From Rheum nobile (lineage: Eukaryota; Streptophyta; Magnoliopsida; Caryophyllales; Polygonaceae), in NCBI GenBank assembly GCA_027886185.1, contig WOAB01000040.1:3844001-3908000 (forward strand): a DNA stretch of 64,000 nt. The letters run 5' to 3'. Under the pieces are notes generated by a model. It saw only the letters and a list, made by a program, of their open reading frames with translations, was not told where the DNA came from and made no database searches. The translations under genes and the position numbers were made by a program. Of this stretch, positions 21,441-33,713 are shown piece after piece; the first letter of the stretch is position 1, and each line of letters begins with the position of its first letter.

Positions 21441-22973
21441 CCCACACTGGCTTGATGCAATGCGAGACGAATTCAATGCTTTGCTTAAAAACGGTACCTG
21501 GGAACTTGTCCCTCGATCGTCATGTGCTAACATTGCTACATGCAAATGGTTGTTCCGGCACAAATTCAATTCAGATGGCACACTTGCTCGTTACAAGGCG
21601 AGGTCGGTTGCTAGGGGCTACTCTCAACAGCCGAGCATTGACTTCGATGAAACATTCAGTCCGGTAGTTAAACCGGCGACGGTCCAAACTGTTTTGGCTC
21701 TTGCTCTGGCTCGTCATTGGCCTATACACCAGCTTGACGTTAAAAATGCCTTCCTCCATGGCGATTTATCTGAGGTTGTGTACTGCCAGCAGCCTTCGGG
21801 ATTCACGGATCCTACAAGGCCTAATCATGTGTGCAGATTAAAGAAGGCCCTATACGGACTGAAACAAGTACCACGAGCCTAGTATCAACGCTTTGCGTAG
21901 GTCATTGTTAAGTTCGGCTCACAAACTGTAAGTCTGATACCTCTCTGTTTGTTCATAACTCTGGCTCCAACACTGCTTATCTGCTCGTCTATGTCGACGA
22001 TATTATACTCACAACTTATTCCCAAAGCTTTCTGCAACGCATCGTCCAGGCTCTACATTCTGAGTTCTCGATGTTTGATCTCGGCCCCATCCACTACTTT
22101 CTTGGTGTGGCCGTGAACAGATATCACAACAACTTCTTTTTGAGCCAAGAAAAATATGCCAGTGAGATACTTGAACGAGCATGCATGATGAATTGCAAAC
22201 AGTCGACCACACCAGTTGATACTGCATCAAAACTTAGCCACAACACCAGCCCTTTAGTAGCCAATCTGACCCATTATAGGAGTCTCGTAGGTGCACTCCA
22301 ATACTTAACCTTCACGCGACCTAATATTCAATATGCTGCCCAACAGATCTGCCTGCATATGCACGATCCCAAAGAGCAACATTTCAGTGCAGTCAAGCGA
22401 ATTCTCAAGTACCTCAAAGGCACTCTCAACTATGGTCTACATATCTCTGCTAGTCGTACAAACATGTTGACTGCTTACTCTGATGCGGATTGGGTCGGAT
22501 GTCTTGATTCGAGAAAGTTGACTTCCGGCTATTGTGTATACTTGGGTGACAATCTGATATATTGGTCATCTAAGCGTCGAAACACAGTTTCCAGGTCCAG
22601 CGCATAAGCTAATTATCGAGGTGTTGCAAATGTCGTGGCTAAATCTGTTTGGCTTAGGCAACTGTTGAAAGAACTGCAGAAGCCTATCACCACTGCCACC
22701 ATTGTCTACTGTGATAATGTAAGCGTTGTATACATGTCATCAAATCCAGTCCAACATCAGCGGACAAAACATGTGGAGATTGATCTTCATTTTGTTCGGG
22801 ACAAAGTGGCACTTGGTGAATGCAGAGTTCTTCATGTCCCAACTCAAAGCCAATATACAAATATATTCACAAAAGGGTTGCCTACAAGCCTTTACAAGGA
22901 ATTTCGAACTAGTCTTCACATTCGAGCACCTCCTGTTCAGACTAAGGGGATGTTAGAATTATTTGTAATTTAG
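21441..22973 (+). pseudogene. copia reverse transcriptase and RNase H
   Basis: The reverse transcriptase begins around HWLDAMRDEFNALLKNGTW and includes QLDVKNAFLHGDL and KKALYGLKQVPRA. TAG at 21880-21882 is followed by a frame change. The active site YVDD (VYVDDIIL) lies near 21990. RNase H follows with AYSDADWVGC and, after TAA at 22605-22607 (SSA*ANYRG, Glu expected), ends with TKHVEIDLHFVRDKV. The last codons enter the 3' LTR, stopping at 22971-22973. In the family this enzyme copies the RNA into DNA in particles. Stops and shifts make it inactive. Confidence 0.9.
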
Positions 22974-23096
22974 TTAATATTCCTTGTATTTCTCAACTGC
23001 TTGTATATTGTTATATCCTATAAGATATTCTGTAATATTCTATAAATACCAATGATAATAGAGTGGCAACCCTAAGGGGAATTATCTCATCTTTCA
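22951..23096 (+). repeat. 3' LTR of the copia element
   Basis: It starts TGTTAGAATTATTTG and ends TTTCA. The polypurine tract AAGGGGA directly precedes it. GTTTG follows at 23097-23101. Confidence 0.93.
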
Positions 23097-23101
23097 GTTT
23101 G

Positions 23102-23762
23102 TATTTTAAAGCTAATAATAATTTATTTTTATTATGATGATATATGAAAAGTTTGTAATTTTTTTAGAATAAAGCTATGCAAAGCATGAACGGTTATACT
23201 AGTATATATTATATTAAAAATTAAAATACATTGAAACAATTATGTAATATAACGTAATGAGTTTTTTTTTCCTTGCAAGTAATTTGTAATTATATGAAAA
23301 TAATTTTTTCCAATTACTTAATCTAGTTTATATGTTTTTTAATTCAATTATTTACATGAAATTCCAAGTTAATTTCACCTTCTTTGCATATAAACTCACA
23401 TATATAAGTCTATCTTCAATTCTAATTTTCTAATCATATAAACCCATACAATTAAGAGATAAAGCCTATAATTTATCTAATTACTTTTCCTACTTATTCA
23501 ACAAATATTTTGACTTTGATTTTTATTAACAAAAGTTGATTTCTATATACGGTCATAACTATATGTCAATTCCAATTTTCTTTCTTATTTTTAATATTAA
23601 TTAAAAGAATTTCATGAAATTAATGTATGAAACTGACCAACTGGAAAAAAAAATTGGCCATGATGCTCCCATGAAACATGAACCTTAAACCACTTACTAT
23701 ATAGTAATCATTCCAACCATTGAACAGAGGGAGTAATTTTGTTACCAAATAGATCAAGAGAA
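23102..23762. other. AT-rich intergenic DNA
   Basis: No gene, repeat or RNA could be supported here. Confidence 0.5.
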
Positions 23763-23770
23763 TAAAAAAT

Positions 23771-25427
23771 GGTCGTTGCTATTTAGCGTACCCGTAAAAT
23801 TTTTATTTAACGCCCTGGTTTATCCGTGACAGACGAAGCATGTTCATCCATGACGGACGAAGCATGTTCATCCGTGAACATGCTGATCCACGACACGATT
23901 TTGGAATCGTCATAACTTTTGATTTTCTAGTCCAAACGCGCTGAAATTTGGAGGAGTTATAGTTGACATCTTGATCTTTAATCTGACGTTGGAATCACTC
24001 AATTCGGAGTTACGTAGAAAAAGTTATACTTCTCCAAAGACGGGACAAAAAATAGAGATCACTTAAGCGCCAAGGCGAGTACAATAGCATTTAAGTCGGA
24101 TTACAATAGCATTGCAATCATGGATCACAATAGAATTACAATGTGCGAGTACAATAGAATTTAAGTCGGCTTACGACCTCGTCTCTTTCTTGTGGAAGAA
24201 GAGACGAGGTCGCAAGCCGACTTAAATGCTATTGTACTCGCACATTGTAATGCTATTGTGATCCGTGATTGCAATGATATTGTAAGCCGACTTAATTTCT
24301 ATTGTACTCGCCTTGGCGCTTAAGAGATCTCTGTTTTTTGTCCCGTCTTTGGAGAAGTATAACGTTTCCTACGTAATCCTGAATTAAGTGATTCCAACGT
24401 CAAATTAAAGATCAAGATGTCAACTATAACTCCTCCAAATTTCAGCGCGTTTGGACTAGGGAATCAAGAGTTATGATGATTCCAAAATCGTGTTGCGGAT
24501 CAGCATGTTCATCCGTGACGGACGAAATATGTTCATTCGTGACAGACGAAACATGTTCAATAAATTTTCAATTAAGGTGAATAAAATGGCTAAATGAATC
24601 GCCTTTCCTTTCAACAATTACATGGATTTCTACTTATTCGTTTGTTATGTTCGTTATAAAATAAAGAACAAAATATGAATTATCAAAACATTAAGTTTCA
24701 AACTACATATGTAACTTAATGTTTTAATAATTCGATTCGAAATGAGATTCAGGTAGATATTTAAATTGACACCTTTTCTTGTTGATTAGCTCTTATCTAC
24801 CCCCTCGCCCAATTATCTATAGGTACCGGGGGTCATAACCCCCCCCCCCCCCCCCCCCCCCCCCAAAGAGGACTTCTATCGAGTATCGACATTGGAACCA
24901 CCTATGTTTGTTGTTTTCCACCTCGTCAAGACAGATCAGACCTTCTTGCACAACAAAGAGACGAGATCGCAAGCCGACTTAAATGCTATTGTACTCGCAC
25001 ATTGTAATTCTATTGTGATCCATGATTGCAATGATATTGTAAGCCGACTTAAATGCTATTGTACTCGCCTTGGCGCTTAAGAGATCTCTATTTTTTGTCC
25101 CGTCTTTGGAGAAGTATAACGTTTTCTACGTAATCCCGAATTGACTGATTCCAACTTTAGATTAAAGATCAAGATGTCAACTATAACTCCTCCAAATTTC
25201 AGCGCGTTTGGACTAGAGAATCAAAAGTTATGGCGATTCCAAAATCATGCCGCGGATCAGCATATTCATCCGTGACGGACGAAGCATGTTCATCCGTGAC
25301 AGACAAAACATGTTCATCCGTCACGGATGAACATGCTTCGTCCGTCACGGATGAACATGTTTCGTCCGTCACGGATGAACCAGGACGTTAAATAGAAATT
25401 TTGTCGGTGCGCTAAATAGAAATCGTG
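23771..25427. mobile_element. Three-armed foldback element, 1657 bp
   Basis: Flanked by TAAAAAAT on both sides (23763-23770, 25428-25435). Outer ends CTATTTAGCG and CGCTAAATAG are inverted. The left arm (about 23815-24190) is mirrored at once by an inverted copy (about 24200-24555), with the turn at the GTCTCTTTCTTGTGG region. After a spacer, a second copy of that inverted arm follows (about 24950-25385). Arm blocks include AAGCCGACTTAAATGCTATT and CGCCTTGGCGCTTAAG. There is no coding capacity; the superfamily is uncertain. Confidence 0.78.
24839..24864 (+). repeat. Poly-C run of 26 bases
   Basis: Uninterrupted C homopolymer in the spacer of the three-armed element. The length may be a sequencing or assembly estimate. 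Confidence 0.8.
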
Positions 25428-25435
25428 TAAAAAAT

Positions 25436-28232
25436 TTAAGATTATTTTCATGAATTTAATATGTTTCAGAAATTTAATATGAGTAATAAATGTTCTTTGT
25501 ACCCAATTTTTAATAGCCATATATAGTTTTTTATTCGATAACCACTTAATTTTATTTTATTTCACTTTTATGAGATAGATATTTGAACTTTATGAATTGT
25601 TAAAATTTATAAATAGATTTATAGGATAAAAGTTAGCAGCATGTACTAATTGAATTATTAATTTATTGAGATTTTCAATGAATAAGAATATCATATGAAA
25701 AAAATTCTATAATGTATTTATTTTCGTTCTTGTATAAGATAGCAAAAGATTTCATTTTTCATTATAAATGTAATTGTGATATCTATAACATCTTAGTTAA
25801 AAATTGTACGTTATTTGCTTCATGATTCTACTTTACAATTGAGTATGAGTTTAGGATTTATGTTTTTAAATGCTTAAAATAATATCTTAAAAAATTACTA
25901 TAAACATGTTTAGTTATAAATGGTTTTGAAATTAGAAGGTTAAATCTATATATTTTATTTTATTTTTTATTATCCTAAAATACTATTGAACGTGACTTAA
26001 AAATGTGTATATTTTTTATTTATACTTAAATGCAATATTAATAAATAAAAAATTATCATCATATTTACTTCTTTTTTTTATAAAAATTTCAAATTAGAAT
26101 ACTAAAATCTTTTGATTTCACCACATTTTATTCAATAATAAAAAACTTATATAAAGTAGATAAGATAATATATGATTATGTTTTCTAATTCAATAAACCA
26201 TGAGATTTCCAAACATATAACCCTAAATATAAAAAAATTCTAACACAAACAAGGAGAGATTTAATGAGTTAAAAATTGATTTACGTTGGCCCTTGAACGA
26301 CGTTGAATGTAGATGATCACATAGGGATCAAAGATCGTCGAAAACAAACTCCAAATCATCGAGAAACTACCGGAGATATGTCCGGAGCTGCTGCATTTTG
26401 TTTTGTCCCTAAAATTGTCTATCTTAAAGAGATATATAGGAGATATTGCATTTTTTTATTGAAGGACTTGTGTACAAACTTGGGTTAATTGTATTTTTTA
26501 GTATTTTATAGGATTATGCATGGCAAGCCCTTTAGTTAAAAAATTTAACTTTAAAAATAATAATTTAAAAGTACATAAGTAATTTTGAAATTTAAAAAAA
26601 CAACAAATTTAAGATTAAAAAAACTTACAAAATCAATTTCCCTCGCCCCCTAAAATCCCAGTGTAGCCCTATGGATCCACCCCTACTAACAAGTAAATAC
26701 GCCAACCTTTTGTTTCGAATGCTAATTTAAGTTTGACAACAATAATTTTCATACAATATCACATGTTTTTCAACAAATAAAATTATGGTTTTTCATATCG
26801 ATGAGAAATCAATTAAGGAGCTAGTTTTTTTCTTGGTTTGAACATGTAGAGGTTCATTTCATGTTTGTCGGGTCCGTTAAGAGTAAACCATTTGTGTATT
26901 GATATCAGAATATCATGTATGAGTGTGTATTTGGTATAATCCTGATATTCATATCAAACTAATATCTTAGTATCGGGTATGAATATTAAGATATGAGTAT
27001 GAGTGATATTAAAGTGATATCAAAGTGTTATTTTGATATTTCCCACATAATGAGTATATATAAAAAATATCATCCATATTTATACTCATATCCGATATCT
27101 TATTCATATACCGATACCGATATCCGATATCTCGTATATTAGGTATCAATACGAACACTTATAAATTTTAGATAATAGGTTAAGGGCCTGAACTTGAGAT
27201 CTCTAGTCAAGGTTAAGGGCATTATTAAATGGAAGGAAAAAAACAGGTGACAAAGCTTCGCTGTTCAAGGACCAGAAAAGCCTTGTTAACATGAGAGAAC
27301 ATGAAGCACTCATAATTGCAGAAACCAAGCCATTAATAGTACAAGTGACTGGCAATTGAAGGGCGAGGTTTAATTAGATTCCCTCACATGATCATCTTGT
27401 ATAATTTTATAGGGACAAAGAATGAAGAAACACATGGAAGACCATATCAAATACCAGGTTACAAGAATAATCAAAGCATATTTGCAAGATGAAACCTCCA
27501 TGAAGCGTGAGACAATACGATTAGCAAAGGAAACTCGAGAAAAGTGGAGATGCGACAGAGATTTGTTCAATTTCACATTTTCTGTGTAAGTTGGAAATAC
27601 ACATTCGCTGCAGGATGGGGATGCCCATTAGTGTCTGTTATGAATACAACAGCAGTCAGCAGCTGAAGCCAGCAAAAAAAAAATATTGACCTAGAATACA
27701 AACTTAGCCTCGTAAATTCTCAAAACAGGAATCCTCCTGTTTAGTTTGTATTGATCAATACACGGGAAATTTGCAATTTAACACTCTTGTCGACGATGCT
27801 GCCAATGGAAAAAAGATAGCTACCTTCAGTCCGTAGAAAGTGGAAATGGAATGATCCCTAGTGAATCTGGACTGCAAGGGATCTAAGATTCTAAAATACC
27901 ACAACGGGTCAACGGTTTGACAAATTTTTGTTGTTGTTTTTGTTTTGATCCATTCTTCCTATGAGTTATGAGCAGAAGGTTTTGTATGTTTAAGGACGAC
28001 CTCACATAACTTCTACTGGAGATATAACATACATGCAGAAACAACCATGAAAATGGTTGGCTGTAAGAGCTGCTATTCATGTTTAAATCCTTATACGAGT
28101 TATGTTCATCCTTGACAGCTTTTGCTGGTGAGTTATACCCTATGTGAAGATAAAAAGATAGATGAGCATAATTAAGCAATTATATGCAAGACTTACAAAA
28201 GGCAAGAAACAAGTGAACTCGTCCATTTTTGC
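25436..28232. other. AT-rich intergenic DNA and probable 3' UTR side of the phosphatase gene
   Basis: No gene is recognised. 26640-26690 (CTCGCCCCCT, then TATGGATCCACCCCTAC) resembles the hAT end at 1590-1625 and may be a remnant. 26905-27140 is dense in GATATC-like inverted words (TGATATTCATATCA, CCGATATCTCG), MITE-like but without clear ends. The part near 28232 probably includes the 3' UTR of the phosphatase gene. Confidence 0.45.
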
Positions 28233-31019
28233 TCAAATGGCTGCAGTGGTAAGTGAAAGAAAATCGGAAATCTTGTTGGTATAAAAATCTGGTTGGATAG
28301 TGTTGTCAGGACTTTGAAGTTTCGACAAAGAAGTCACCCCTGGCCAAAAGAGAAGGTATGTTAACTTCAATTAATCATACATTAAGAGCTGAGATTACAC
28401 ACTGGATATACCTGACAGGACAAGAAGAGTTTTACAACCACCATTTTGCCCAAAAAGAATGTCAGTATCCAATCTGTCTCCAACCATACATATCTGTGAC
28501 TTAAGAATGCCGAACCTGTCACATGATGAATGAAAGAAGCAATAATTACCCTCCAATGCAGATCATCATCACTGCCAATCAAAACTTGACTTTGACAAGA
28601 TGAGTTTACTTTCTACCCCTCATTCGGAAGCCTTAGAAATGTGAAATTTTTAAAAGAAATGGAAACCAATGTGACATGCACAGATAAAATTTGGGAACAA
28701 CATACTCGTTTGCTAGATAATCCATCATAAAGGTTGACGGTTTTCCCACTACCAGTGGCTCACGCTGGGTGGATCCACAAAGAGCACCAACCATCGAGCC
28801 ACCACCTGAAAAGGGTTTGAAAATACCATAAGAACAGTGGGAGACTTGATCCATCATTCATAAATATGAGTTATTAGCACAAAGCATCAGAATTGGCCAT
28901 CAGATATTGACAGATTCTCTTTATCCTTCTGTTTAGTAAACAAATATTGAGAACTTTTTGTTTGGTCAAATTTTTTTTTTGTAATGGAGTGGTATACTTA
29001 TCAGAAAAAAAAGCAGGTGAGAAGGATGAACCTGCCCATTCCTGAGCATCTGTAAGATGAGTAACAGCATCACGATTTGTGGCGATAAAGAGACATCCAG
29101 GGTTTTCACGTATACACAGTGTTCCATACCTGAATGGAAACAGGGATAGATACAATCAATGTAAAACATTCTTGGCAGCTACTCACTTCTTCCCAGATAC
29201 TCAGAGCGACAAGTCCACAAAATTGCTTAATTAACACAACCAAGAATAAACTAACCCGTCCCTATTTTAAACAAACAAACCTGGGATAAAAGAGGGGGCG
29301 CAATAGCCATAGCAAGAAAAAACAAAGCCAAGATCTCTGGTAGGCTACAAAAGTATAGCGGAATCTATGAATGAGATAATGAGCTTGAGATGGAACTTAC
29401 TGAACTTTGTAGTAGTTAAAGTAACGATCAAATCCTACCACAACGGCTCCAACCTAAAAGAGATAGAATTGTTTAATCAACAAACAAAATTTGCTTATGT
29501 TAAGGACAATAATACTGAATCTGTAACTGAATAAAAATATTGTGAGATTTCATGTTTGAACTCATAGACCACGATGCTATCATGTTTAAAACGAATAGAG
29601 GTAAGAGTTTCAGGAATTATTTACATCCTTATCCTGCTCCATCATGAAGCCAGGTTTCAGCTCTATCTTTTTATCTCCATCTGTCTGGAAAATATCAAAC
29701 CATTAAACCAGTATTTGCTTTACATCCAAAAGGATAGCAACATGGGTATGAAGTACACATGTCATTTACACTCTGATTCATACTATATAGTATATGTATA
29801 GTAAATCAGATGTTCCAAGCTCAAATGTTGTGTGCAATGTGCTCAACTGCGCACCTTACATACGTATTTTAAATGTAAATAATGACTAAGACAAGCAGGA
29901 ATAGTGAGTAAACACCAGCTATATATAATTTGTTGTTCAGCATTATATAATTCCAAGTATCATACCGGGCCACCAAGGTACTGGAATCCAGCGAGTTCAA
30001 GCTCCTTTAAGATACCCTCCTCCCCAATGACATATACCTAGAATGCAAATGGTAATTAAATATATGGCTTGGCTGCTCATCCAATCATGCTAACATCATT
30101 CAAAAATCTCTCTTGCACTAGGCACATAAAATTTGTACAGCAACTCATACTTTCTTATCCTTGGGGAAGTCTATTGACTTTAGGTATGCAGCTGCAGCAA
30201 AAGATGAGGCAAAGATCTCCTCCTACAAAAAAAAAGTTCATCACATTTCACAAAGTAGCTTCCCAGAGAGTTTGTTGAGAGAGTTCATTAGCTTACACAC
30301 ACTAACCTCGCTGACATTAAGACCTAGTGATTCGAACTTCTTCCCGTATTGCTTTCTGGACTTGGTTGAATTGTTGGTCACAAAAACCAATCTCTTCCCC
30401 TGAGAGTAAAGTCCAAAAATAAGAAGGAAAAAAGTCAATTTCCGCTATCTAATTATCAATTGCTTTCAATCTGTCTCTTTGAGATTCACGTAGAGAGAGA
30501 TATTCATGGAAATTTAGACAGTCGTTCAGATACAAACCCTAGCACGGAGCAAGTCAAGGGTTGCCGGAACACCATCAATCAGCTTATCCCCTTTCCATAT
30601 AACACCTGTTAGCATCAAAATGTCCCAATCTTCAAATTTTCAACCTCCAAATTCGCCAATCGCTTCTATTACCAGCTACATTACCTAATCAATAACACAT
30701 ACAAATCGATAAAGAGAGAGATAGGACAGAGCAAACAAAAATATTTACCGTCGCAATCGAAGATGAACGTCTCAACGGAATCGATGAGCTCATCGGCGTT
30801 GTTCAACTGCTGCGCCGAAGCCCTCACCTCGAAGCCGGAACGCATCTTCTTAGAAAAACTCCGGGCAGTGAAGCATGGAAGTGTGGCGAATCGGGAGAAA
30901 GAGGCGGGGGAGAGAAAAGATACAGATCCGATTGAGGGATTGGGGTTCAGGTTTCGGTGAAATCGGAAGAGAGAGGCGGAGGGAGTGGAGATCGCCCTGC
31001 AAACTGGTGTGAGCAGCAT
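28233..31019 (-). CDS. PGLP1: Phosphoglycolate phosphatase, chloroplast (HAD family), 11 exons, intact
   Basis: The enzyme hydrolyses 2-phosphoglycolate to glycolate in the chloroplast, the first step of photorespiration. Exons read on the minus strand: 31019-30749, 30605-30538, 30399-30307, 30222-30151, 30037-29966, 29684-29625, 29453-29401, 29129-29032, 28805-28706, 28515-28412 and 28339-28233, all with GT-AG introns. They give 1,098 nt, 365 residues plus TGA, close to the usual plant length. Residues 1 to about 65 look like a Ser/Arg-rich transit peptide. The HAD nucleophile motif FIFDCDGVIW carries Asp88 and Asp90; VFVTNNS is at 118-124 and GDRLDTD at 308-314. The upstream in-frame ATG at 31265 is possible but would lengthen the leader; I prefer 31019. 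No lesion is seen. Confidence 0.93.
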
Positions 31020-32377
31020 CTCCGGGGGAAATCTGGGGGTGTTGGGGTCGTCGCAGTCCGGGTGAGTAGAGGAAGGGGCGAGGGTTTTTGTGGCCGTTAA
31101 TCGGAGTGGGTGGTTAGTGGGTACGGCTGCGCGATGACGTGGCTGTGCCCTGTTTGAGTGGACACTAAGCGTTGCTCGCTTTATCCACTTACTAAGGCGC
31201 GAATTGCCGTTTTCCACAATTTTTTGTTTTCCTCCAACTCCATAGTAGCACTCCACAGTCTCCACTAATAATAATAATGCAAAAAACTACAACAACGATT
31301 CAGAGCCACCTTCCACTAGTTCTGGTTTTTTAAGGGATCATTTGATTGCAAGGTTTGGCAAAATAAGGATCATTTAAATTCAAATGAGGATCATAATTTC
31401 GACCGGTATAAATAATGAGTAATATTTGAATCACAACTTTTGAATAATAACTAAAAATCGAAGTCCGTACTTCGTACGGACCGTTTGTGTATATATAATG
31501 TCACAATTTAAATGTGAGTTTGTAAAATATAGATTGTTATTGTCTGTTTTATCTTATACGATATATGATTTGATATGTATTTAAATGTAATGTGTAAGTG
31601 TTTTAGATATAAAATGTTATGATTGTACTTACGAAGATGAGTATAATTTTATTTTATTTTGGCTAGAAGTTTAATTTTAAGTTTGAATTAAGGTTGAAGT
31701 TGTTTTATTGTAGGAATGTGTTTTTGTTTATTTGAAAATATTTTGGTAATATTTTAGACATGTCTATCTAATCATGTGTTGTGGTTAAACTGAATATTGA
31801 ACGAAATGAATGTAATGTTATAAATAAAGGTGGTTTGTATTACTTTATAATGTTTGTTTTATTGTTGTAATATAGCTATGCTTCCTATGGGTTCACACAC
31901 CCTCACTTTCCCACTTCTACATGCTCCATACACCCTCAGATCTACCGCTCCAGATTTGCCTTCCCTGAGCCGCCTACCACCGTAGTCGATGCATCACCAA
32001 CACCAGCTCCATCAGTAGCTATACCCGGCGTTAGCGCCCCCTCAATACCCTCATGTCGACAACCATCCCCGACCACCTCTTTCCCTCACTTTCTTGCCAC
32101 CTCCCCCTTCTTTTCTCCGTCGACCCAGGTGATGGCGACCACCCCTCCCTCCGTGATAGATGTCCTGATGCACGTAAGCTTGCCAAGGAGAAGCTGGAGA
32201 AGATGGGCCCAATAAGCAGGAGTGAGATTATCAAGGGCGCGACATTGTTGCCAAGGAGAATCTTGCCAAGCTGGAGAAGATAGGCACCAATCAGCTTTCA
32301 TTTTGTCTTTAAATTGTTTACGACCAGGTTAATACGATATTTAGTGTCAATGTCCACATTAAAAAGATCTTCTTGCC
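31020..32377. other. Upstream region of the phosphatase gene and AT-rich DNA
   Basis: 31020-31320 probably holds the phosphatase promoter and 5' UTR; no clear TATA box was chosen. A perfect hairpin GTCCGTACTTCGTACGGAC lies at about 31460. 31880-32280 is C-rich, with Pro/Ser/Thr-rich readings that could be a decayed N-terminal exon of the GEM-like fragment downstream, but this is a guess. Confidence 0.4.
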
Positions 32378-32612
32378 CCTAATGTCGCCGCTGCGGTGGC
32401 CAGGCTTTTTCACGGAACTGAAGTTCTTGTTCAGGGTGGTTATGAGAAGGTGTTCCGTCAAACTTTTCAGACTACTTCTGAGGAGCAATTTTTCATGGAA
32501 AACCTATGTTGATTTACTAAAGTTTGAACCAAGTCTTAGTTGTATACTTTATGATGTGAAGCTTGCGGACTTGTTTATACAAGGTTATGCTTTTCTCATA
32601 GCAAGCCAGTAA
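32378..32612 (+). pseudogene. GEM-like / GRAM-domain protein fragment
   Basis: One frame reads AAVARLFHGTEVLVQGG and then YEKVFRQTFQTTSEEQF, matching the start of the GRAM domain of plant GEM-like (ABA-responsive) proteins. A shift near 32505 moves to a weaker match including ILYDVKLADL, where relatives have LYxSTAKLAF. The frame ends at 32610-32612. The rest of the domain is absent. GRAM domains bind membrane lipids or proteins; this fragment should be non-functional. Confidence 0.65.
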
Positions 32613-33391
32613 AGTGGAAGGAAATTGTGTAAAAATTTGCTCATAAAAATTATTAAATTGTCTGACCTTGTTTGTGTGTGGTAACTGTACACTATTGATA
32701 TGAAAGAGGAGGGTGAGTTGAAACAGATGTCCCCGTCGATTTCTGACCGACTATTGATGCACATATGTTAAATTTTGGTTTATATAGGGGATGCACTTGA
32801 TTGCACAACGATACACAAACGCCAATGCATGTCTTATTTTAGTTGGTAGGCTCTGATTTGCAGTTGAGTGCTCCTCGTGTCTACAAGTCATTGAAAATTG
32901 AAAGCAAATAAGCTATAGGGGAATCATTTTTCTTGTTGGATTAAAACACTAAAGATGGATGTGGGAAAAAAAAATCTTAGAAAAAATGTATGCTTTTAGT
33001 TTTTCAACGGTATGTGTAATAATTTTCTTCTGTATTTTAAAGGAATATACCATTGGTGTGAGGAATGAGGTGTTCAATGATGTTGTTATATACGGTGTCT
33101 AGAGCTTCTAAAAGTTATTGGGTTTGATTGCCTATTAGATAGCCAGATTTTATGCTAGGAAAAGAAATCCTGTTAATGTGAAGAATTATATCTTGATTCT
33201 TGAAAATCATTCTATTGGATCTCCCTCCAACTATTTTGGTGTTGAACGTTGTTATGTAATTCAGGTTCTTCTAAGCTTCTATTTTATATTCTCCCATCTA
33301 TCTACCTTGAATAGCTTGTGTACGACTATTGAATGAGATTTGAATGAAGAACTAAATCTCTACCGTTAATTTGTTCATTCTAAAATTTCAG

Positions 33392-33713
33392 AGTTTTGAA
33401 GCTTTAAAGCAAAGAGATGTAGCAGTTGTGGTGGACCCAATTCAAAGTGTCAAGGGGAAGGTGGTGATTTATGCTTTCCGTTTGATTAACCCACAAACAA
33501 TGATGCTTCGTCAGGAGCCTCGTCAGACAACCTCCAACCTTGGGCATCTTAATAAGCCATCAATTCAGGTGATCTACTGGCAAACTGGGAAATTATAACT
33601 TTGTTTTTTATATTTAATGTTCTGGTCAGTCAGTACTGAAGTGGTTTCCCATCCAGGCTCTTATCCATGGACTGAATAGGCACTACTACTCCATAGCCAT
33701 CAGCTACACGAAA
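33392..33713 (+). pseudogene. RPN11: 26S proteasome subunit RPN11 fragment (two exons)
   Basis: After an acceptor TTTCAG the exon 33392-33568 reads SFEALKQRDVAVVVDPIQSV, then KGKVVIYAFRLINPQTMMLR and GHLNKPSIQ, ending at a GT donor. After acceptor ATCCAG the next exon 33657-33713 reads ALIHGLNRHYYSIAISYTK, ending at GTAACC. This is the middle of RPN11, the lid deubiquitinase. The catalytic JAMM part upstream and the C-terminal third are missing. Changes at otherwise fixed positions (VIDAF to VIYAF, LGQEP to LRQEP) support decay. Introns are kept, so it is not a retrocopy. Confidence 0.85.

Larger units (their letters stand above)
11999..23096 (+). mobile_element. Ty1/copia LTR retrotransposon with 146-bp LTRs, split by element A
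   Basis: Nearly identical 146-bp repeats starting TGTTAG and ending TTTCA lie at 11999-12144 and 22951-23096, with target duplication GTTTG at 11994-11998 and 23097-23101. The internal order gag, protease, integrase, reverse transcriptase, RNase H is diagnostic of copia. A purine tract AAGGGGA lies just before the 3' LTR. Without the nested insertion (14243-20585 plus one ATATG) it would be about 4.75 kb. Frameshifts and stops occur in every domain. Confidence 0.95.

Noticed and set aside
26905..27140. Defined MITE made of GATATC words
   Set aside because: No clear terminal repeats or target duplication; kept only as a note in the intergenic entry.
31019..31265. Upstream ATG at 31265 as the phosphatase start
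   Set aside because: It adds 82 residues unlike a transit peptide; the start at 31019 gives the usual length and a good leader.
33392..33713. Functional RPN11 gene
   Set aside because: Catalytic JAMM exons and C-terminus are absent and conserved residues are changed.
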